From: Galerina marginata
Lineage: Eukaryota; Basidiomycota; Agaricomycetes; Agaricales; Galerinaceae
Length of the DNA stretch: 64,000 bases
Assembly (NCBI GenBank): GCA_023014335.1
Contig: JAECYW010000011.1
Coordinates: 124,001-188,000 of the forward strand
Reading direction: 5' to 3'
Positions within the stretch are counted from its first letter, which is position 1, and every line of letters begins with the position of its first letter. The notes beneath the pieces were generated by a model. That model was not told the DNA's origin. It saw nothing but the letters and a program-made list of their open reading frames with translations, and did no database searches. This document shows positions 35,842 to 45,985 of the stretch, in pieces. The position numbers and the translations under genes were made by a program.

Positions 35842-35960
35842 TATGGAAACCCGGAACACCAAGCTCGAAATTCACCGTAAGCTCGTTGCCAAACACTTCC
35901 AGCCGATACTGCCGTTATATTTTAGGGAATATGGACCCCAGAAACCTCTCACTGCCATGT
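35842..35960 (+). repeat. Left terminal inverted repeat of the 15.6-kb insert
   Basis: The first 33 bp are an exact reverse complement of 51379-51411. Inward similarity fades by about 35960. Both ends also share a short open frame starting METRNTKLEI, from one base inside the end. Confidence 0.85.
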
Positions 35961-36119
35961 GGAGGGTACTGCACCTTTCTTACCGCTATTTAATACACAT
36001 GTCATTAGATGCTGTGCATTGTTTTAGACTTAAACTAGTAAATGTTTGGAATATGTATTTGGTCTGCTGGGAATGGACAAAGGAACTCGATTCATGAACA
36101 ATGCCAATATATAGACCAC

Positions 36120-36185
36120 TAAAACGGGACTGTCTGTGAAGGCAACCAAAATTCGTGTTGAGGGGCGTTTACCTAAGCTCCAAAA
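36120..36185 (+). repeat. Terminal-type repeat, copy 1
   Basis: This contains caaccaaaattcgtgt followed by gaggggcgtttacctaagct. The same words occur at about 38955-39005 (same strand) and, reversed, at about 45745-45800 and 45930-45985. It may be the left end of an inner transposon. Confidence 0.6.
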
Positions 36186-36404
36186 TGATGAGAACTCGAT
36201 TCTATTTCTTAATAGCTATCGAATAAGCTTGAAATCTCGATCGTAGCCCCGAAAATCACTACCTAACGCAAGACTTATGCCCCGCGCAAGCGGAGGCACT
36301 GACGCGATCACGTGCCACGCATCAACATGTTCGCGTCCAAAATAAACGAAATCCTCCTGACGTCGTGTCCACTGCATCTCCTCTTTTACACCACAGTCCA
36401 TTCC

Positions 36405-38807
36405 CATGCCAGAATCACGCGAAGAAGACGGAAGTTCTTTGCTTTTTACTGACAGCTTCGAAGCCCTCAAGGGAAAGACGTCATTTAATCTTATTAGACT
36501 TCATGCCGACGCTTCAAAAACGGAGGAGAGGGATTATAATGCCCAAGACGGACATGTCATTGGCCTTACACCACATTGCAGAATCATGAGGGGCACCTCT
36601 GGCTCCCAGACACCTCTTTGGCCACCAAAATTTGCTTGCACTGCAGAAAATCCAAATCCACTGCCCTTAACCACTCTAACTTTGCGAGGATCACACTCAG
36701 CCAACCGGGCGATTATTTTAGATTTTGGAACATATTTCTTGAAGGTGCTTTCTTTCCTTCATTTCTTCACCGCCTTTTGTCCTAAGAGCCTATTTCATCC
36801 ATTGTTCAGATTGCATACCTCACACATACGTCAATCCAATTCTATAGTCGGCAAGTTTGGACTGACTCAATCCTGCCTGACAGTAAACATGTGAGTAAAT
36901 GTTATGTAGATATTTAAGACATTCTCACTGTTGAATTTGGCTCTTAGGATCGCGGATTTCACATTGGCCTGGCCCTCGAGTTCCCAGAATATGTCATTGC
37001 CTTCCTTTCAAACGATCTTGTATTCCAGGTACTGTTGCCTCTACCTCTATAACTCTTTAGTAATGTCTGACACATCCATGAAGCCTGTCTGGGGCGCCTC
37101 TCTCAAGGAGTTGAGGAATGGATATATTGATATATATCAGGATTATGGCGCGTTCTTGGAACTAGTGGCAGAATGGATCAATGAACGCGCGACGTCATCC
37201 TCTTCCCGACGCGGTCTTGTCTGTGAGGTTATGCGAGATGCCAATCATGTCTGGTTTGGCATTGGAGTTTACACAATCTGTGAAATCCTTTTCATGGCAG
37301 GTTGGTGGTGCTTATGCCCTCTCATTATGATTCTTTATGACGGTCCAACTATTAGGTGTTTCCCCCTTCCTGATGGAGATCGAGGTTTTCAACAACCCAT
37401 CCCGCACCTGCCGTATCTGCGAATCGTTCTGGGCTTATAAGCACAAATCCGTCACCGATCTTCCGTATGTGCAACGATTATCTTCCTTTTAACTATCTCC
37501 CAAGCCTGTTACTATCTAGATCGCTTTTAAAGCCGTGTATAAGGAATGGTATTCTGGCCCCGACAAAAGAGCAACGCATTACATATAAGAATTGGCTACA
37601 TGTTTATGCCAAGGACAAGTCTGCCATTACACTTCGTATGGCTAACCTTGTTGATTTATATGAGGCAAGTAAATATTACAGTTCGTTCTGCTTTCGATCA
37701 TTTTGACCTGAGAATATCTACTTCAGTTAAACCTTCAAAACCTCGCAACTCAGGATAACACCTGGTACCGGTATCCCGATTGCGAGACCAGTCCTCCCGC
37801 AATTTACGACGTATTTGAGCCAAACTACCTGCGACCTGCTTTCGAGCTGAAGGATGTCCATTTGGGTGAATTAATTTTTGGGCATGATGAGTGGGCTCGC
37901 TATGGATTGAAACCTGGAAAACCGAACGCGTTAACTGCAATGTTTGCCTATGAAGGTAATAATAAATCCCATTTACAGAATGACTTGCTGATAACAGCGA
38001 TCAACGACAGGCCTTTTAGACGAACCAACATATCTTCGGCCAGCGCATTACCCCGACATTTTTGTTCCCTATGGACCTACGACTTGGCGACAACGCCAAA
38101 CCTACACATATCGTGTTCCCACCAAACAGGTTTGGTCTATAACTCCTTGCTTTCCTGAAAATTCGCATGTGGCACCTACAATTGCTATAAGGTATGGAAG
38201 GTGTTCAATTGACAATTGTGACTTTCCCTTGATCATTAACTCTTGTCTTGTTTAGATCAAAAAAGAGGATTACCCAAGTGACTGGGCAGAAACGGCATGC
38301 CATGCTGTTCAGCACCATTGTCTCTGAGACCCGTGGAGTCGCCATTGGGCCTCTTGAATATTGTGGCAACGGAAAGGTGATTAAACTGCCTCATGGAAAG
38401 ACAACGTAAAGTCCTTTCTTTTTTTCGCATTAGTCTCGGCTTCTAACATTGAAATAATCAGAGTGTCAATTGTCCGTCATGATCCCTGTGTTCCACAGTT
38501 CTACGCACAGAGGGAAATGATTGGGCTTGAAAGAAAGTCCAATGGACTTGATCGAAGTGGGACAGCAAAGAAATCCATGTCACAAGCATGCAAGCAAAAA
38601 CACCGTCAAATTACAGCTAAAACTAGCTCGCTGTCTGGTTCGTCACCTGCACCACCTGACTTATCAGCGCTTGCACCCTCTATTTGTGAAAATGTCGTAC
38701 CAGTAAAGAAGAGGCGACTTAGTGCTGATAAAGCACTTGTTGTGTCGGTTGTAGGAACTGAAAATATCGACATTGACTCTATCTCCTTGGGAAGGCGGAA
38801 GCGATAG
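36405..38807 (+). CDS. Multi-exon gene of unknown function inside the insert
   Basis: Well-supported exons are 37084-37300, 37356-37464, 37520-37664, 37727-37955, 38020-38129, about 38256-38405 and 38462-38807. Upstream exons are less certain (an exon with CHC motif near 36576-36731 and one reading GFHIGLALEFPEYVIAF near 36953-37029), and one small exon near 38190-38220 is unresolved. Typical segments are WGASLKELRNGYIDIYQDYG, FNNPSRTCRICESFW, KDKSAITLRMANLVDLYE, LGELIFGHDEWARYGLKPG, SDPIFVPYGP-like HYPDIFVPYGPTTWRQRQ and the basic C-terminal tail PVKKRRLS. The intron 37665-37726 has a GC donor (GCAAGT). The family is not one I can name; its position beside transposon repeats suggests a transposon-carried gene. 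Confidence 0.6.
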
Positions 38808-38939
38808 GTAATATTGATTAGTAGTATCTATATAATATACAATAATTCTGTGCAAAGAGCTAATCAAAAGTGATGTTCATCAGTGAGGTCAGGAAGTCAG
38901 AAACTCGGCTAAATTTTGTAGTTGAGGTTGAGGACAAAT

Positions 38940-39110
38940 GCCGTATTTGTATTGGAGAAAGATCATTGAAACTTGCATAGAGGGGTGTTTACCTAAGCTC
39001 CAAAATTATGATAAATATAATCTCCTTATTAAGAGCTTCCAAATGCACCCAAAATCATGAACGTAGGTGTAGAATTGAGTGCAGAGCAAGAGTTTTGTCA
39101 TTTTGGACGG
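38940..39110 (+). repeat. Terminal-type repeat, copy 2
   Basis: Same strand as copy 1 but a longer match: gaggggtgtttacctaagct through atgaacgtaggtgtagaat and gagttttgt. It pairs with the inverted copies at 45620-45965. It is cut on its right by the retroelement's flanking repeat near 39119. Confidence 0.7.
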
Positions 39111-39118
39111 CTTGGGAT

Positions 39119-39214
39119 GTCCAACTTCGTCTAACGCCACTTGCCGAAAGGTTAAGAGCCTGAGGTTGGGTGGGGTCAGCAAAGCTGACACAAAAACAAG
39201 CGCGATTGAGCCGC
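39119..39214 (-). repeat. 95-bp direct repeat of the YR retroelement, outer copy
   Basis: Practically identical to 39603-39697, starting ccaacttcgtctaacgcc and ending gcgattgagccg. Two direct copies downstream of the recombinase fit the B1-A2-B2 split repeats of Ngaro/DIRS-type elements. Confidence 0.75.
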
Positions 39215-39602
39215 GGGTGGGCGGGATCAATCACGCAAGTGTCTTAGCTCATGAACCTTAATGCAAGCTGTACTCAGTTGATGTATGGAAGTAAGATTGA
39301 CTAAGTGACTTGGAAATGATAATTGGTAAATGATGTATGATAAAGACAGACTAGAAGGTTAGGTGGAATATAAAACAACTGAAAACTATTTGTATAAGGA
39401 GAATTGTGAGGCAAGGGTGGGATGGTGGGGAGAAACAAGCTAGGTAGATGGAGGAAAACGAGAGGTACGGCGCAGGCAGCGTGCAGCAGTGCGTCGTTGA
39501 TGAGAAAAGGTGATGAGCTGGCACTGCTACACTTGCCGCTCAGTTGGACGCTGCGACCGGCTACTCCCGGCTTTGCTAGGGATTGCCGGTAGCTTAGCTA
39601 AT

Positions 39603-39697
39603 TCCAACTTCGTCTAACGCCACTTGCCGAAAGGTTAAGAGCCTGAGGTTGGGTGGGGTCAGCAAAGCTGACACAAAAACAAGCGCGATTGAGCCGC
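39603..39697 (-). repeat. 95-bp direct repeat of the YR retroelement, inner copy
   Basis: Inner copy next to the recombinase gene's 3' end. The 388 bp between the two copies would correspond to A2, but the matching A1 at the 5' end is missing because the element is truncated near 44228. Confidence 0.75.
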
Positions 39698-39762
39698 TTA
39701 CCCACACGAGACAAAAGACTGCGGCGAGAATTGCAGCTAAACCCAACCAAAGGCGAGTGACC

Positions 39763-40950
39763 TTAGACCAGATTAGCTAAATGACGAGAAGCAATCATTT
39801 CAAATGATCGGATGTAAGCTTCATAAGCTAAGGAACGCCATCTTCCATGAAGCCTGACAACTTCAGGGGCAACACCTTTGGCCAAGTAGAAGGAAGCACC
39901 GCCAATTCTGAAGGAGTGACCAAAGGCAGTTCCAAAACCAGCAGCTGAAAGGATAGTATTGATCCGTGTTAAGGCTGGGGCTTTAACCATGGGGCGGATA
40001 AATCCTTTCTTGTCTCTCCACGAGAACAAAGGATCATCAGGGCCAGCAGGGACAACTGATCGGAGGTTTTGGAGGGCTTCAAGGGGGCAAAGACCTTCCT
40101 CTTCGACCAGGAAAATATCTTGAGTTTCTCCTGGACATGCGGTTTTAGCGGATGGGAGGCGAAGTCGAGCATAGGCTTTGCCATCCATGTCGGAACTGAG
40201 TAGGACATCTTTTCGTTTGAGATGTTTCTCCTTGTCAAAGCTGGACCTGGTTAAGACAGAGACTTCACCAAAGCGCATGAGACCGAAAAAGGCACATACG
40301 CACTGTGCCCATAGGCATGCGTCAAAGGGGTCAGAAAGATCCAAGACTGAGCGAATGATTTGAAGCATGTAAATGGTGATGGGTGGTCTAGGAGGGCGTC
40401 GGCGTTTGGAGCCTTGGAGATTAGCCATTCCACGTATAGACCAGTTGATGCGGACGTGATCCTCTTCAGAAAGTGGTGGTGGCCAACCTTGAGCAAGGTG
40501 CCAAGCTCTGATACTAGCAAGATATTTCTTGGCAGTGTCAACAGAGACTGTCTCGAAAGGAGTGCCATCAAAGAAGGCAGGGTCATCGGCATCTGGCTCT
40601 GCTACTAACCAAAGGACAAAGGAGTGGAGGATTGCAAATGAAGCTGGGAGCCGAAGCTCTTCTGGGATGGAGAAAATGTCACAAAATAAATGGAATTTTC
40701 TTAGGCCAGCGCCATAGCTTGAGCGGTCCTGCAGCGAGGCTTGGGAAGCGAGAGCAGCAAGATGATGAATGATTGGGACATTTATGAGGGAAGGAGGAGG
40801 AGAATTAACACCTCTCCACAGGAATATCTGTTCATCGGAAAGGCAGTTAGGGCGGAGGGGGCTAAAGCAGGGCTGAAGAGATGAAATAGATTCAACATGA
40901 TAAAAACCAAGGACTTCTGGATTTGGTACAACCCGAGAAGCAAAGGCGGG
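39763..40950 (-). CDS. Tyrosine recombinase of the DIRS-like element
   Basis: The open frame 43149-39763 is only meaningful as YR from about 40985 downward (FASRVVPNPEVLGFYHVES). The catalytic pattern is complete: R in AFFGLMRFGEVSVLT, H-x-x-R in GHSFRIGGASF, the following H/W position in VRLHGRW, and the nucleophile Tyr in EAYIRSFEM. The SAM-like domain reads YGAGLRKFHLF and TAKKYLASIRAWH. The enzyme would integrate circular cDNA without the target duplication that DDE integrases make. Expression may need a frame change from the RT frame. Confidence 0.85.
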   Translation of the reverse strand, partial: PAFASRVVPNPEVLGFYHVESISSLQPCFSPLRPNCLSDEQIFLWRGVNSPPPSLINVPIIHHLAALASQASLQDRSSYGAGLRKFHLFCDIFSIPEELRLPASFAILHSFVLWLVAEPDADDPAFFDGTPFETVSVDTAKKYLASIRAWHLAQGWPPPLSEEDHVRINWSIRGMANLQGSKRRRPPRPPITIYMLQIIRSVLDLSDPFDACLWAQCVCAFFGLMRFGEVSVLTRSSFDKEKHLKRKDVLLSSDMDGKAYARLRLPSAKTACPGETQDIFLVEEEGLCPLEALQNLRSVVPAGPDDPLFSWRDKKGFIRPMVKAPALTRINTILSAAGFGTAFGHSFRIGGASFYLAKGVAPEVVRLHGRWRSLAYEAYIRSFEMIASRHLANLV

Positions 40951-42527
40951 ATTTATATGGGTATAAGCTTGTCGATTAAATGAAGAGGTAAAGGAAGGTG
41001 GGCTTTGATGGATGCTGAAGGGAAACCATGGAGAAAGGAGGCCACGTCTCCACGTGAGAGGGCGTCTGTAATGTTGTCTCTGCTTGGAACATATTCTGTT
41101 TTGAGCACGATTTGCTTCGAAGCGAGAAGCTTGTAAATCTGAAAGGAGAAATGTTAGGGATGAAGGAAATAAATGAAGGAAAGGGGTTTGACCTCTTTTA
41201 GGATTTTGTTTGTATTGGTGCTGTGAGAACGACCTGAGTTTACCACAGCCACTACTCCTTGATTGTCCGAGCGGACCAGGAAAGTGTTTCCAGCATGAGA
41301 GGAAGACTGGATAATAGAGTAGTGAAAGGCAATGCGCAAGGCGAGTTCGACAGCTACAGCTTCTGCCCAGCCGATATCGAATAATTGGTTTGGGCCAACA
41401 ATGAAACCAGGTGCATATTGCCAGACTGCCCAGTGACCACGTACAACCACTCCAATACCAAATGATGAGCTGGCATCTCCCCACCAGTCCAGATCTAAAG
41501 GAGCAGACGGGCGGAGGGGAAGAGTGGGTAAGGATTGAATGATGTAGCGAATCCAGTCTAAATCGGCTCGGAGGTAGTGGGGAGGTGAGAGACGAGCACG
41601 TGGAGATTTGAAATCGCGAATAAAGCGAATCAAGGAGCGCAAGAAAGGCCGTATGAGTTTGAAAATGGATGACATGTGTACAAGCTTCCCATGTAGGGAG
41701 GCAGTCTCGTGTTCGGAGAAAGTGCTCTGAGGGGTTAGCCATGAGGTGATGAGAGAGAGGGTTTTGTTGACTTTTTCCTGAGGTAAGGAAACGACTCGGT
41801 TTGGGAGATCCCAGTCGAAGCCAATATATCTCTGGATAAAAGATAGTGGCTTCATCTTTTCTAGGCTCCAGGGAATGCCGAGGGAGGCTGTTAGGGCCAT
41901 GAAATCGGATTCTGACCAGGTATCGGAAGGTAGAGCAATGACAAAGAAATCGTCTACCCATTTGAGTATAAAGCGATAGCCTGTTGCTTTGTAAATGGCT
42001 ATCAGCATGTCGGCTATCCGTCCAAAGACGCCAGCACTGGAGGCTAGGCCAAAGCATGCAGCGTGATCGATATAAACTTTGCCTTTCCAAAATATGCAGG
42101 TAAAGTTTTGCTGGTCTGGACGGACAGGTGTGATTCGGTAGGCTGCTGATATGTCGAAAGTTGCAGCCCGGCAGCCAGGGGGTAAGGAAAGAATAAGGTC
42201 GACAGTGTCTGCAAAGGTACCCCAACTGGTAGGAAAATCGTCTGAATTGATGAAGGAATTGACTGAGGAAACCTGTGGGTCTCGTCTTGGGAAGGAAAGG
42301 TCTTGGATCATTCGCATTTTGGACGAATGCGGTTTTGGCACCAGGCCAAGGGGAGAGGTCATGAAGGGACCAATGGCTGCTTCGAGTTCGGAAGGGGTAT
42401 AAGCACGAGAGTAACGGCCAGCCTCTTGTTCGGAGAGAATATAGGAATCGATGAAGGAAGGGTCTAAAAGGGCAGAAGAATGATTTTCGAAATAAATGAG
42501 AGCTGGAAAGGGTATTTGAAATCCCAA
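40945..42527 (-). CDS. Reverse transcriptase-RNase H of the DIRS-like element
   Basis: RT motifs in order: SPLGLVPKPHSSKMRMIQDL, AATFDISAAYRI, HAACFGLASSAGVFGRI and the active site KWVDDFF. RNase H follows: DLDWWGDASSSFGIGVV, WAEAVAVELAL and VRSDNQGVVAVVNSG. After KEV, an intron of about 56 nt (donor near 41190, CTTTCAG acceptor near 41140) restores KLLASKQIVLKTEYVPSRDN and DALSRGD, the end of RNase H, before a stop near 40945. The 5' side connects to the gag frame only through a one-base shift near 42535. Confidence 0.8.
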
Positions 42528-42643
42528 TCCAGAAACCAGAACGAATACCAGAAACTACATCTGACCAGGGCTCAAGGATGTTGAGTTTCTGCAGCATCTC
42601 CTCAATGTTCTGAGCAATGAGAGGAGTGCAAACCCGCTGTGGA

Positions 42644-44228
42644 TCAGACGGCAGGACAGGAACGGGCACCATGGGAGGAACTTCCGCAGATGGAGCATCC
42701 ATGAAAGGAAGAGCAGGAGGATCCTCGACTGCAAGAGGTGTGGGAGGCGAACTGGAAACAAAAGGCCCGCCCATCTGGAGCTGAGAGGCTGTTTGGGACT
42801 CGGGGGTTGCCGGCGAGGGGTGCAGCTGGTTTTCCTGCTTTCGTCGTGGGCGAAGAGCAGGACGCAGGGAGGTGGCCGTGTTCGCCACACCAAAAGCAAA
42901 GGGCTGGGCCACCCTGCGGGGAAGAGGATGAAGATTGACTGTGTTTTGGGGAGCGAGGGGGATAAGGTTGATGGTGTTTGGGAAATGAGGAGGATGACGA
43001 GTGTGAGGTAGACGGTACTTGGAGCAAAGCGCTCTCAGCAGCAATCTTAGCAGACGCAAGGGCGACTGCTTCAGCATCTGTGACTGAAAGATCATGGCGA
43101 GGATCGGCAGCTGAGGCTGATCTCTGCTGAATATCGTAACGGACAGCAAGGTCCCAAGATATGTTGGAGGCTAATCGCATGACGATCTTGTGGTGCATGG
43201 CCAGCGCATCAGCTCGTTGGTCTCCATGATGTACACGAGTGCGGTCCTCCGCAATCCTGGCTGCATCAGTCCACTCCAGGGGGAGGATAGAAGTTTCGCC
43301 AGTTTTGTCCAAACCTTTAGCGACGAGTGTACCATTTGAAATGATCATCGCCTCATCACCATTGAGGGCTTTCAAACGAGCACCTTTGGACAGTGAGGAG
43401 TAAGGGACATAGGCGAAGGCCGCAAAGGCTTGCTCAACCCGTGGTGGGATAGCTATTGAGATTATAGGGGGTCAGCGGATTGAAATATTCATGATGAATA
43501 GGTGGAGGTATAGGATACGCTATCCAGCGGATGAGCGGTAATGGTGGTGAAAGGTCCAGCGGACAAGCAGAAGGGGTAAAGTATATGCTATCCGGCGGAT
43601 GAGCGGCAATGATGGAGCATTGCCCAGCGGACAAGCAAAAAGGTGAAAGGTGCAATACTCAGCGAGTAGGTAAGGTCTACGCTATCCGGCGGATGAGCGG
43701 CAATGATGGAGCGTTGTCCGGCGGACAAGCAAAAGGTGAAAGGTGCAATACTCGGCGAGTAGGCAAAGGGAGGGAGCTCTATCGGCGATAGGCATAAAGG
43801 ATGTAACCCAAGGTGGGCGAGGAATGAATGTAAAGGAAAAGGGGGGGGGGAAGGACTCACAATTGTCTAGGGGGTTGGCTTTGAAGCCAGGTACGATGGT
43901 GGGTAGGACCACCTTTTTCGACGGGTCCTTAACCGGAACACTGAATGCGGATATTGTGCGTGGGTCTGAAAACATGGTTGAAGGATCCTGGGGTGGCTGG
44001 AGCGAGTTCAGCTGAGCCTGCAGGAGGTCAGCGCGTTCCTTCCACATTTCGGCTGCAGTTTGCGAGACCGCGGGGTCGCGGTTAGGTGCCTCCTGCGGCG
44101 CGTTGATGGGAGGGGCAGGCTGTGGCGGAGGCTGTGGCGGAGGCTGGACGATGGGAGGTGGGCCCGTGCTCCCTTGATCCGGTGCTGTCTGGTTGTTGAC
44201 AGTGGCAGACGTGGGAGCTGCAGGCTGT
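42644..44228 (-). CDS. Gag-like protein of the DIRS-like element, 5' truncated
   Basis: Exon 44228-43861 is open from the truncation and includes MWKERADLLQAQLNSLQPPQ and ends KANPLDN. An intron from 43860 (GTGAGT) to 43453 (CAATAG), 408 nt, joins in phase to IPPRVEQAFAAFAYVPYSSL. The second exon reads to 42644 and carries a zinc knuckle CFWCGEHGHLPASC and a Cys-rich FHGCSICGSSSHGARSC. The long intron holds a minisatellite. Gag would package the element RNA. Confidence 0.7.
43490..43800. repeat. Minisatellite in the gag intron
   Basis: About three units of 80-120 bp, each with gctatccggcggatgagcgg, a gatggagc-type word, ggcggacaagca and aggtgaaaggtgcaatactc. The units are imperfect. The array lies wholly within the predicted 43860-43453 intron. 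Confidence 0.75.
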
Positions 44229-45448
44229 TAGGTGTTTCATTCGAGTTATTAACTGACGCGGCAATAGATATGCCACTCATTACTCAGAGCGACCTTGGAT
44301 CTGAGAATTATGGCGTAGCGAATGCACAGAGCATCCTACGTCAATGGCATGACCCTAATCTTAAAGGCACTGTTCAACACCGTTGGATGCGGCACAAGAA
44401 AAATGTAATGCCCGAAATTGCTTGGTCGCAACTCCGTCGCCGTTTTACCCCGGGGTTTGAGGCCATTTTGGAGGAAGGAATCACAAAGGGCTGGTATGAC
44501 ATTAATCGTCCCCTTGATGCGTAAGTTGTCACTCAAATCCTCTTGGGCTAGCTAATTCAAGAACATTTAGCTACCTCTTTCGCTGGCTGTTCATTCCATG
44601 GATCCAGGCCGAGTTGGATGCCTGGACAGACCGTGTTAACAACAGCAGAAAAAGAGCCGATCGTAATAAGATCTTACCACATGGAGTTCCCAATGATATT
44701 TACAGTGCTCCTGAGCGGTATGGGTGCTTAGACTTCAAGGCAAGGAGCACGACATTTTGTGATATTTGTACTAAGACAATTTTCTATTGAAGGTTAAAGT
44801 CGAACAAGAAGCACTGGACCATGTGAGGCAGCTTTATGCCCCTCCAGACGACCCGGTTTTTGAACTTGTTCCACCGATATTTGCTGCCCATGCCGACGCA
44901 TTGTATGGAAATATGGGCCGTCCCGAAGTTACTTCAAAAAATGTTTGGGAGATTTACCGATGTCTCCTTGGTGGCTTAGAGGCGGTTCAACATGCTTCTG
45001 AACAGGAAGCACAGGAATATGCGGAATGTCTCGAGCAATGGGAAGTCCAGGCTAGTCTTCTCGAAGGAGGTGATGAGGATGGTTGTGTCGTCCCATACCC
45101 ACTTATCGGTGGTCAAGAATTGCTTGGTGGAATTGATCATCCAAATGCTGATGGTGACTTCTACCTGGGTGGGGTAAACAATGGCCAAGGATTAGGTATG
45201 TCTATACTCAAGTGCGATGTTGTGGTGGCTCTAAGCTTTTTGCAGATACTGCATTGAATCAACAGTTGGACGAGCTGGAAGGGAACATCGATGATTTGGC
45301 ACTTACCATGGAAGAACTCGCACCCCAGGCTGACTTTTCCGACAATGAGGGAGATCAAGAGGAGATTGGGGGGGAGAGGGAGGCATTAAGGGTCTTTTTC
45401 TCTGACGACAAAGGTGAGGGGCAAAACTCGGAAGTGGATGAGTGGTAG
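44229..45448 (+). pseudogene. Integrase core (DDE, rve-like) gene, 5' truncated
   Basis: Exons: from the junction near 44229 to 44520, then 44571-44739, 44793-45195 and 45246-45448, all in phase. The product includes LITQSDLGSENYGVANAQ, where the Asp and Glu resemble the second catalytic Asp region of integrase cores, then GTVQHRWMRHKKNVMPEIAW, GWYDINRPLDAYLFRWLFIP and KILPHGVPNDIYSAPERYG. This is the C-terminal half of the integrase-core protein family found on many Agaricomycete transposons. The catalytic first Asp and N-terminus are missing, cut where the retroelement begins. The intron 44740-44792 has a GC donor. Confidence 0.8.
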
Positions 45449-45619
45449 GACCACTCTGCTCCTTTGTGCGACTTATAGAGTTAAGCAAGATCCTATGGGA
45501 AACATTGTCATCTCCCTAAAATTAGAATGTATACTGGCCTTGAATCGTAGCTGTGGTTGAGTTTTCAATGAGTCGAACTTGTGCAGAATGGAAAGTGGAG
45601 CCTGCCGCCTCACAAGTGG

Positions 45620-45785
45620 CTGTGTGACCGCGATGATTTGGGTCATACAAAAAGAAACTCTTGCCTTGCACTCAATTCTACACCTACGTTCATGATTTTC
45701 AGTGCGTTTGAAAGCTCTTGATAAGGGGATCATATCTACAATAATTTTGGAGCTTGGGTAAACACCCCTCTACACGAATTTTGGT
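45620..45785 (-). repeat. Terminal-type repeat, inverted copy 3
   Basis: Reverse complement of the 38940-39110 type. It is followed directly by a second tandem copy, giving a period of about 184 bp. Confidence 0.75.
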
Positions 45786-45985
45786 GATCTTTCGCCAAAT
45801 ACAAGTGGCTGTGCTTCCAGCACACTTTGGGTCGTCCAAAACAAAACTCTTGCCCAGCATTCAGTTTTACACCTACGTTCATGATTTTGCGTGCATTTGG
45901 AGGCTCTTGATAAGAGGATCACATTTATCATAAATTTGGAGCTTAGGTAAACATCCCTCTAGGTGAATTTTGAAGATCTTTGTCC
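45786..45985 (-). repeat. Terminal-type repeat, inverted copy 4
   Basis: Second inverted tandem copy, ending near aattttgaagatctttg. It pairs with copy 1 or 2 on the left and could mark the right end of the inner transposon. Confidence 0.7.

Larger units (their letters stand above)
39119..44228 (-). mobile_element. DIRS/Ngaro-like YR retroelement, 5' truncated
   Basis: The gene order on the minus strand is gag, reverse transcriptase with RNase H, then tyrosine recombinase, followed by split direct repeats. The 5' end is lost inside gag at about 44228, where the sequence passes straight into an integrase-core gene on the other strand. A frame change between the gag-side frame and RT at about 42535, and a stop between RNase H and YR near 40945, suggest decay, though spliced or programmed expression cannot be excluded. 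Confidence 0.8.

Noticed and set aside
35843..36097. ORF starting METRNTKLEI at the insert's left end
   Set aside because: The matching frame at the right end diverges after about 40 residues. It is probably terminal-repeat sequence rather than a gene.
40990..43149. Long open frame on the minus strand upstream of the YR region
   Set aside because: Only its 3' third (YR) and a short part before 42540 make sense. The rest is the shadow frame of the RT-RNase H gene, which has motifs in the neighbouring frame.
43490..43800. CRISPR-like array
   Set aside because: The repeats are 80-120 bp, imperfect, without regular short spacers, and sit in an intron of a fungal retroelement.
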